In this document: positions 10,343 to 19,200 of the stretch, one piece after another | How positions within the stretch are numbered: position 1 is the first letter of the stretch | How the letters are laid out: the number at the start of each line of letters is the position of its first letter | NCBI GenBank assembly: GCA_029964075.1 | Contig: CM057149.1 | Location: forward strand, 10,798,465-10,862,464 | Source of the DNA: Patiria pectinifera | Lineage: Eukaryota; Echinodermata; Asteroidea; Valvatida; Asterinidae | Length of the DNA stretch: 64,000 bases | Reading direction: 5' to 3' | Position numbers and translations under genes: made by a program | The notes under the pieces: generated by a model | Seen by the model: the letters and a program-made list of their open reading frames with translations, nothing else | Databases searched by the model: none | What the model was told of the DNA's origin: nothing

Positions 10343-10710
10343 AAGCCCTTTTCACACTAGACAAATCTCTGGGTTGACACTAGGTTGACGCAGGGTTCAA
10401 AACATGCATCGTTTCACACTTGAAGAATTTCAACCCTGCGTCAACCCTGCTTCAACTCCGAGATTGATTTCGCCCCGGGTTAAACTTAACCCTGCTCCAG
10501 ACCAGGTTTGAGATTTTCAACCCGGGTTGAAATTCTTGCCAGGGTTCAAAACGGTAGTGACTGAGCATGGTAAGCTTGATTTGCATGAAACAAGTGTGAA
10601 ACGATGCGGGGTTGAACGCAGGGTTGAAAAATAAAAAACTCAACCCGAGGGGGCACTGGGGTTCACCCAGGGTTGAGTTCAACCCGGGTTGAAAAGGGTG
10701 AAAAGGGCTT
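10343..10710. mobile_element. MITE with AAGCCCTTTTCAC ends
   Basis: AAGCCCTTTTCAC at 10343 and GTGAAAAGGGCTT ending at 10710 are exact reverse complements. The interior is full of CAACCCTGCGTCAACCC / GGGTTGAACGCAGGGTTG-type inverted motifs. No coding capacity: the 95-codon - strand frame follows the repeat. Confidence 0.75.
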
Positions 10711-11490
10711 ATGTTATACATGTATATGTATCTGATCACTGCACTCTGGGATGGGTTAACTTTGATTTCATGGGAGGGTCAATTCACTGAGATGAGATCT
10801 TGGCCCAAAACTTACAGTGTAGACTATACATGTACATAAGAAGTGTGTGTTACATGTACATCATGGTTACATGTAGCTGTGGTGCATTGGATTTCTCCCT
10901 ACATTGGACATTACAATTGTCGACTGCTGTGATGTGGGATATGACGTTTTGAGAAAAAAAATGATTGTTTTGTTATGCTCGTGCCAATAAGTCAAAAAGA
11001 TATACACTGTATGGTTGAAACTAAATGTGTGAGAAATATTTTAATCCAGTGTGATCTAACCTTTGATATAACAAAAGGTTCTGTTGGCTTTTCTGCTTCT
11101 GTGAAAAGAGAAAGGTGATGGACATTTTTCAGCAGCCTGAGTTAAGTCTGCCTTTCAAAAGCAGAAAATGGAAACATCAACAATGTCCGATCTGATTTTC
11201 TGCACTCTGACAAAAGAAAAGCAGATTCCATGTTTCGTCCACCAGCAAAAGGAAGAAAAGTAACATCTGCTTTTCTGTATTACCGGTATCAGAAAAATAG
11301 ATTTAAGCATATTTAACAAAAATATCCAATCATCTTTTCTTGTAATAGAAAAGCAGAAGAAGTGTAAACTGGAATCTTAGGAGCATTCAATCTGCTTTTA
11401 AACTTAAAACGTTTCATCCTCCGTAAATGCCTGTTCCTGGTATACAGTAATATTTCCTCTAGTGTCTCTTTGACCGTGCTCCCCCTACGA
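10711..11490. other. Intergenic, no supported feature
   Basis: Simple AT-rich sequence with TACATGTA-type motifs (10715, 10828) and no open frame of note. The missing first exon of the SOCS-box gene could lie in this stretch or further left, but I cannot point to it. Confidence 0.4.
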
Positions 11491-11493
11491 AAT

Positions 11494-11880
11494 ACTCTTA
11501 TAAGAATCTTATAAGAATCTTACAAGAATCTTATAAGAATCTTATAAGAATCTTATAAGAATTTTGTAAGAATCTTATAACAATCTGAGAACCTTCTTAT
11601 AAGAATCTTGTAAGAATCTTATAAGAATCTTATAAGAATCTTATAAGATTCTTATAAGTATTTTATATGCAAATTAGTAAGATCTTATAAGATTCTTATA
11701 AGATTCTTATAAGATTCTTATAAGAATCCTGGCGTTGCCTACAAAATACTCTTATAAGAATCTTATAGAAATCTTGTCAGAATCTTATAACAATCTTATA
11801 AGAATAGTCACAGAATCTTATAAAAATCTTTTAAAATTTTTAAAATCTTACAAGATGATTTTAAACATCTTATAAAATTT
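11494..11880. repeat. Tandem array of ~10-11-bp CTTATAAGAAT units
   Basis: About 30 variants of AATCTTATAAG follow one another, first in one orientation (11494-11640), then inverted as AAGATTCTTAT (11640-11720), then back again (11750-11880). The core CTTATAAG is palindromic, so the array can pair with itself in many registers. Confidence 0.9.
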
Positions 11881-12386
11881 TTAAAATATTGTAATACTTT
11901 TCTTATAAACCTTGCAAATCTCATGCTTCATTCCAAGACTTACAAATCTGCTTGTTTTCCCGTCTTCTTTTTTTTTTGGCAACATCTTCTGGATTTAACT
12001 TTTGTCCTCACTTTTCTTTTCCACCTTGGTGCCATTCATTCATTCATTCAAGGGTGATAATATTTTTCCCCAAAACATTCCCAATCCCATTCTGCCTGCT
12101 GTGTTTTCTTTCGAAGCTGACCCTGTTTGAAAAAAAAAAGTTGGTTTTGTTGTTCACTGACATGACTTTTACAAATACTATACTCAGTGTTGCCCTAGAG
12201 TCTGCGAGAAACAAAATGAACTAGAACACAATATTGAATTTACACCCCACTGAAGCAGAAATTCCATTGCTTGGTTTGAACATGCACCAAATTTTGATCC
12301 TGTGCTGCCATATTTTGATACAGCTTGTCATTGGAAGGAGTCCAACTTTTGTTTGTCCTCTTCATTTTCCACATTTTCCTAAAAAT

Positions 12387-12887
12387 ACAGGGTGAGTCAA
12401 AAAAAGCGAAACCTAAATGTCGGGACCATTTTTGTAGTGAAGTTCTGCATGTAGCACTTTCAAAATCTAGGATATGAAAGCTCAATTCATAAGCTTTCGT
12501 TTAGTACAAGAATCATTCAAATCACTTATGTACTTTTCAAGTTGCGGAGTTTTAAACACAGCCGCCGTTTTAAGGTTCTGTCCACGGATCACAAAAAAGT
12601 TCAGTGTTCTCTCAGCAACACGAAAACAAATCACATACGGATGTGTGTGAATTGTTTTCGTTTTGCTAAAAGAACACACATCTTTTGTGCGATCCGTGGA
12701 CAGAACTTTAAAATGGTGGTTGTGTTTAAAACTCTGTAACTTGAAAAGGACATGAGTGATTTGAATGATTCTTGTTCTAAAAGAAAGCTTATGAACTTGG
12801 CTTTCATATCCTACTTACTAGGTATGCAGAACTTCACTAAAACAATTGTCCCGACATTTAAGTTTCGTTTTTTTTTCTCGGCCTGTA
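12387..12887. mobile_element. ~500-bp foldback MITE, copy 1
   Basis: The ends ACAGGGTGAGTCAAAAA and TTTTTTCTCGGCCTGT and about 240 bp on each side are reverse complements (for example TAAGCTTTCGTTTAG against CTAAAAGAAAGCTTA). The pairs of similar open frames on both strands come from the arms. A second copy lies at 23067-23588. Confidence 0.85.
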
Positions 12888-13089
12888 GAGTAGAAATAGG
12901 ACACAATACATGTATGTGTGATTCAAGAATTCTATCAAAGGGTCCTTTCACTTTTCAGAGCTTAGAGCCATATCCTAAGCAAAAAGCCGATAACCAAAGC
13001 TAATACGTTTTGCACGCTTTGCTTTGCTTTGCACTATAACGCTAACCACCCAAACACCGCCTTGTTTTTCACCCTCCCCCATTGCACAG

Positions 13090-13295
13090 AATCTGACCAG
13101 CGTGTAACATTAGGTCATGACCGCTCCAGACTTCACCAAGCAGCTCAAATGGGTCGTCTCTTCATGTTGCACACGCTTATTGAAGACGGTGCTCGTGTTA
13201 ACGTCACAACCTATAATGGTGTGACGCCGTTACATGACGCGTGCAGTTCCGGCCATCTTCACTGTGCCAAGAAACTTATAAATGCCGGCGGAAAG
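13090..13295 (+). CDS. ASB: ASB exon, ankyrin repeats 1-2, version a
   Basis: Acceptor CCCATTGCACAG, donor AAG|GTAGAT. Starts with two bases of a split Glu codon and encodes SD..DRSRLHQAAQMGRL...GVTPLHDACSSGHLHCAKK, ending AGGK in phase 0. The length is 206, not a multiple of 3. It is homologous to the exon 57 bp downstream (about 54% identical from DRS on), and both join the exon at 14448 in frame. Confidence 0.88.
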
Positions 13296-16200
13296 GTAGA
13301 TTAATGGTTGTTCTTTCGCCCACCTCCTGTCCTATCAACCTATCTTCCCAGAGTCGGATGTCTTTGATAGATCCAGTCTGCACCAAGCAGCAAGTAATGG
13401 TCGCCTACTGCTCCTTCAGTCCCTTATAGATCAGGGTGTATGTGTTAATAGAGCCAACAGCAGTGGCGTGACAGCATTACATGATGCATGTCAGACAGGG
13501 CACTCTATTTGTGCAGGCAGGATCATCAATGAAGACGCTAAGGTACATTTTGTTCAAATTATGGGCAGTCTTTCCATACATACATGTAAATGTACATTGT
13601 ACTATTGGTGTGTACACACCAAATGTGCACTCAAACTGCACCAACCAAAGAGGTGTACACCCCAATTGGGAGATGTGAGCCCTACCAATTGACCAATTGT
13701 ACTACAGACTAATGCTATAATCAAACTTAGAAATCATTACTGTGATGGCACCATGGTTGCGCGCAGGTGGTATGCGCACACGCAGTGCACCCTTGACCAA
13801 AAGTGTTTTCAAAATTACATGCGCGCCTCAAATTCAGAATGCGTGTGGCATGCACTTGAGAGTGTTGTTACCTCAGTAACAGATTTATCTGCACTAGTCT
13901 ATACCTCAGGGGCGGATCCAGGAATTTTTGCAGGGGGGGTGTCATAGGCAAAAAAAATTTGAAATGTAGACACGTTTTTTTCTCACACTTTGCCTCCGTA
14001 AAGGAGGGGGTTGGGGTTATACCGATACCATACTTTCAATGGGGGCGCCGTTCAAATCCGACAATTATTAGCACTATTTCACGGAATAATGTACATATAC
14101 CCCCTAACAAGCTGGCTCTGTACGTATTTTGTCCAAGGTGGACATTATACCTAACAATATATTTTTGGTGGGGGGGGGTGCATTTTTTTCATGAATTTCT
14201 ATGAAAAACTTTTTGGACAGAGCTGGGGTTCCCCCCCTCTGGATCCATACCTGTACCTACATGTACATGTAGAGTACGATCCTCAGAAAAAAAATCAGCG
14301 TCGAACTTCAAGTTGCACTGGCTTTGACTCGACTTGAAAAATGTGTGGCTTGAACTAGGTGATGTACTCAAGGCTCACATTTGGACCAATGGCCTTGAAT
14401 TCAAACACAGTTGATTTAATGGCCTTTTTTTTTCTTTTTGACCGTAGTTGAATGCAATGGACATTGACTGGCATACGCCAATGACCCGTGCTTGTGCAGA
14501 AGGCAAGAAAGATTGCGTGCAGCTTCTTGTGCAGTCTGGTGCAAAGCTGAACATCAACGGCGAGAAGTTCTCACCGTTACATTGTGCTGTTGCAAAAGGT
14601 AAATGAAAAGAAAATTAGGAGTTGTTTTACCATAATCCTTGAGTGATCATTGTTTATTCTGCAAAATTATCAATTTGATTGTTTATTTCTGACAGTCGGC
14701 AGGGTTCGACCTTAATTTTTTTGTTTACTAGCCAGCCGGGCTACTGAAACGGACTCTTAACTACCCCGCAGGCATTTTCACTAGCCCGCATATTTTTTCT
14801 TATCTCAAATACAAAATGGCGTATTTTCAGGCTAAATTCTGAGGCAATTTTGTCAGGGTTTTTGATTAACAGATCTAATCATTTAACCCTTTAAAAACAG
14901 TTGATAAAATTAGACACAAATTGATGGGGTTTTCTTTCTGAATTTAATGATTTATTTCTTCCTGTACGTTCATCTTTGCCGTATCCCAATAATTTTTCAC
15001 TCGCCAGCCGGGCTAGTTAAGGAATAGTTTGACTAGCCCGCCGCTGTTTTGACTAGCATTTGGCTAGCAGGCTACCGCTAATTTCGAACCCTGCAGTCAG
15101 CTTTTAGTACAAGCTTACTATGCAAGCACATTGTAAAATGGTAGCTCTATGAGGAGGAAAAGCATGGATTACTATTTCCATTTTCATTTATTTAATTTGT
15201 TGTTTTTTTGAGAAGAAAAGAATTGTTGCGGGTAAAACATGCAGAATCATCAAGTAGGGGCAAATCCATCCTGGCATGTGAATAGTTTATCAGAGGTCAG
15301 CAACAAATGTTACAAGTTTACTGTAATTTTAGATTATGGTTGATTTTATGTGGACGTGATTAAGTTTCTGCATAATTCAAACACGCACAACATAAAAGCA
15401 AAAGCTCGTCTGTGGTCTAGATTGTATTGTGATCTCTATGGTAGGAGTATCTTGCACATGATTGTGGGGTAGTTTGCAACAGCAGGATATGCTATGGGTT
15501 CAATTACACGGCAAGATCGCAATTCTTTATAATAATAATAATAATACTGAAGTCTTATATAGCGCAGATATCTACCAACAATTAGGTACTCAAGGCGCTG
15601 GAGATTATGTCTATTATTAAAGACGGGTAAATGAAGTACATGAGAAATATGAGAACCATGATATAGCACCTTAATAATGGTTTACATGGTGCTGCGGCGC
15701 ATTAAGCAGCCACTGCCAGAAACACCGGGGCAAACCCCTTCTCTTAGCGATAAGTGTTAGGGTAAACTGGGGTAAAAACGCCCGATTTTTAGGTTTTTGT
15801 TAAATATCTCAGTACTACTTGGGGACACCAGGAAATAAATGTGTGGTTTTATGCAATACATGTCTCCTCTATCAGGTGCAAATATAATATCATGGTCATT
15901 ATATTGATAAGGGGGAATTTTCCCCCCTTTTCGGGAGGAAGTTTGGCGGGCGTTTTTACCCGGGCCTCGGGGTAAAAACGCCCGCCCACATTTAAAAAAA
16001 AAAAAATTGCTTTACCACAGGTTTCCCTATAGTATAGTCACATTTTTGTAATTAATTTAATATGGAGGGATTCTTCATCAAATACAAATAACTTTTCAAA
16101 CACAACTGGTTAATTATAACTACAAACTTGATCATTTAAAACAGGTATTTTTATGTGGAAGGAAGTGGAACATTAGCGTACATAATTCGCCCATAACAAA

Positions 16201-19200
16201 CTTGTAGGTTATGATAAGACCTGCCAATATTGAAAAATCTATTTCAATCTCGTTTAGTCAAATCATAGTTCCATGTTACACGTATTAGGCATTTTTGTAT
16301 GTGTGCTTCTAGCCTACTGCTGTTAACCTAAGGCTTTATCAAAGCAGAACTACGGTACTAAGATGCGCACATTTCTGTGACAAGACATATTTCTTAGAGA
16401 AAAGAAATGCGTTCATGGAGAAACTTCTACTCTGTAACCACAAGAATTTGAAATCTGTGAGCAATACATCATGAATGAAACACGACCAAAAGAACCACCT
16501 CTAGTCTTCAAGATAATCTACACACCACACATCAAAACCCAGCAGCTAACAAAAGTATTGCTGAAAGACTGGCATTTAATTCCGGAGCACCTGAAATTAC
16601 ATGCAATCTGTTTCCCAGCGAACCAATTCCTGCCTATAAAAGGCCAAAAATCTTAAAGGTGTACTTGTCAAATCAAGGTTTATCAATAACCGGGAATTGG
16701 ACTCATTACAAGGTGCACACAAAATGTTATTAGATGCACTTATGTGTATTTATGCACCCTAACATTTGACACGACTACTTTAGCCGAATATAAAATACTG
16801 GATATGGCTTACTACGGATGAAGCTCTGCTATTATAGCATGAGAGCGGAAACCGGTCCAGTTGGGTGTTAGAGCCATTTCTAGTCATTTTTCTTATTAAA
16901 AGTACACTCAATTCACCCTGGAGGTGTTATTTTTTTTTCTTAAGAAAATGCCATGAGCTCATGATTTCTCGAGCATTCCCTAATAAATGCTAGTCTGAGT
17001 ATCACCCGTTATCCACAGAGCCTAGACTCCTGTCTGACGTCTGATATATCAAAGCATGCAGATTTTTGCGATCTCGCGCCTCAGCTAATCGGAGTCGACT
17101 TTACTAAATCGTGACGTCATTTCATTCCCAAATCAGGACTAAACGTTTGATTGGTCAATTTAAATGCAGTGTTTTGTTATGCAACAACAGCTGGGCGCGT
17201 TATCGCGAAACATGGGGGGGGGGCCTGGTACCATATTTCAATAGGGGGCACTGTTCAAATTTGACGACTATTAACACTAGATTACAGAATGATGTACCGT
17301 ATTTCGAACAGGCGGACATTATAGCAGTTTAATTTTTGTTTGGGTGTCACAGCAGGGGGGGGGGTTTCGACTTATTTTTTAGAAATTTGTGTGATAATGT
17401 GGGTTTTTTTACAGAGCTGGGGGGGGGGTTTGACCCCCAAAACCCCCCCCCCCTCTGGATCCGCGCCTGACTGTTTAAAATTGATGTACATGTAGTGGGA
17501 CTCTTATAGCTAATACTTACTCATACAACAAACATAATGCTGTAGAAAGTTCTAACAGTGAGGTTTTTGAAGATAAATGAGGCTGCAATAGAGTTTGATA
17601 TCAAGGAAAGTACTGGGCGTTTTTACCCCGAGACCCCTGATTTTGCCCGGGGTAAAAACGCCCACTCAAAAAACATTATTAAGCAAATATTAAAATAGAT
17701 TTTAATATTGTAATCATTTATAATTATGTTATTAACCCTTCTTAATATATATCAACTAAAGAATAATAAAAATATAAGATACTTTTTTTTATAAAATAAT
17801 TTTAAGCGATATAGGCTAAACTTTCGACGGCCATTTTGTAAAACTTTTTTTTAAATATTTTTTTCAACAGCACCTACATACCCTTCAAATATGTTAATGA
17901 ATTTAATTCTTGTTATTATTAGTTTTTATCTACATTGTACTAATTAAAAATATATTCCATTGAACAATTCATCTTGTCATTTTTTACTAGCAGTGGAAAC
18001 AAGTCAAGTGGGCGTTTTTACCCCATGGGCGTTTTTACCCCAGTTTACCCTACTGGGTTCTTTAACGTGCATCACACAACACACGGGACCTACGGCTTTA
18101 CGTCCCATCCGAAGGACGAAGCAATAATGGTAAAGTGCCTTGCTCAAGTGCACAAGCACCATGTTCCCACCATGGGTAGTTATCGGTGGTATTGGGTAGG
18201 AGCGGAGAGAGTAGACAGAAGTGAACCACAACCCTAAACTGCTGGAAAAAAAGGCCTAGGATCCTTCCTCACTCTTGCAAAATCCAACACCATATGGCAA
18301 CTGACATCCAAACTGATTACAGTGGTATGCTTGACCCCATGAAAAGCATAGTGCAGTCCTCGCTCCAACCGAATCAAACAAAACATGCAGTTGGATTTTG
18401 AAAGATTGGGGTGGGTAGGGCTAATAAGCCAGTTCGGTACCTCGATGAAGTAGTCCAGGTCAAAGGTCATTCGGTATAAAATCACTGGGGTGATAATATG
18501 TTACGCGGACGCCCATTCTGATTTTAATTATCGTACGAGCATCGTGGGCCCGTCTCCACGTGCGTTCATACGCCTTCGATTATCCCGAATGACCCGTGAC
18601 CCATATCATTGTGCACATGCGCAGTTGAAATACTGAACTGGCTTATTGTGTTGATAGGATTTTGTTGCTTCGGCAGGTTTTACACTTTGCTGTTGTTACA
18701 TTCTGTCAAATTTCAGAATTGTGCTTAGAAATTTCATTTAGTCACACCAATAGCCACCCTACAAAGAAGCAATGCAAGCTACATTGCCACCTCCTCCCCT
18801 TCCTTCATCTCCCGTAACTCCTCCCCCTCGGTAATCATCTTACCCATGTGCTTTGTTCCACCTTCTAGGGTGTTCAGACTCGACCAACATTCTTCTGAAT
18901 GCAGGAGCCGAGGTGGATAAATTGGACCACAACAGACTGGGGACACCTCTACATGCAGCCGCCCATTGCCACCAGACAGAATGTGCCAGAATACTGCTTC
19001 AAGCAGGTATGTATATTGCACACTCAGGAGTCAAGGTACCCAACCGCCTCAGATTTTGCAGTGTGAAAGCAAACGCGCGCCAGCAAGTTTTCACGCCATG
19101 AACTCGCAAAAGTTGAACACCTTTCAACTCTGCAGAATTTCGCAGCGAATGTTTTGGAATGTCGAATTCGCATTTGCATTCGCATGAAGTACGAACCGGT

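Larger units (their letters stand above)
15760..18050. mobile_element. TA-flanked 2.3-kb inverted-repeat DNA element
   Basis: The ends GGGTAAACTGGGGTAAAAAC and its reverse complement are perfect and lie next to TA on both sides, as for Tc1/mariner-type insertion. Extra copies of the end motif lie inside at 15950-15990 and 17610-17655. It carries older fragments: a Penelope-like coding relic (16471-16655), a dispersed repeat (16985-17200) and a hAT-like MITE (17212-17469). No transposase is seen. It interrupts the SINE-like repeat around it. Confidence 0.7.

Noticed and set aside
12482-12739. Two similar frames (NHSRRFKVLSTDHKK-like) on opposite strands
   Set aside because: Both arise from the arms of the 12387-12887 foldback; no gene.
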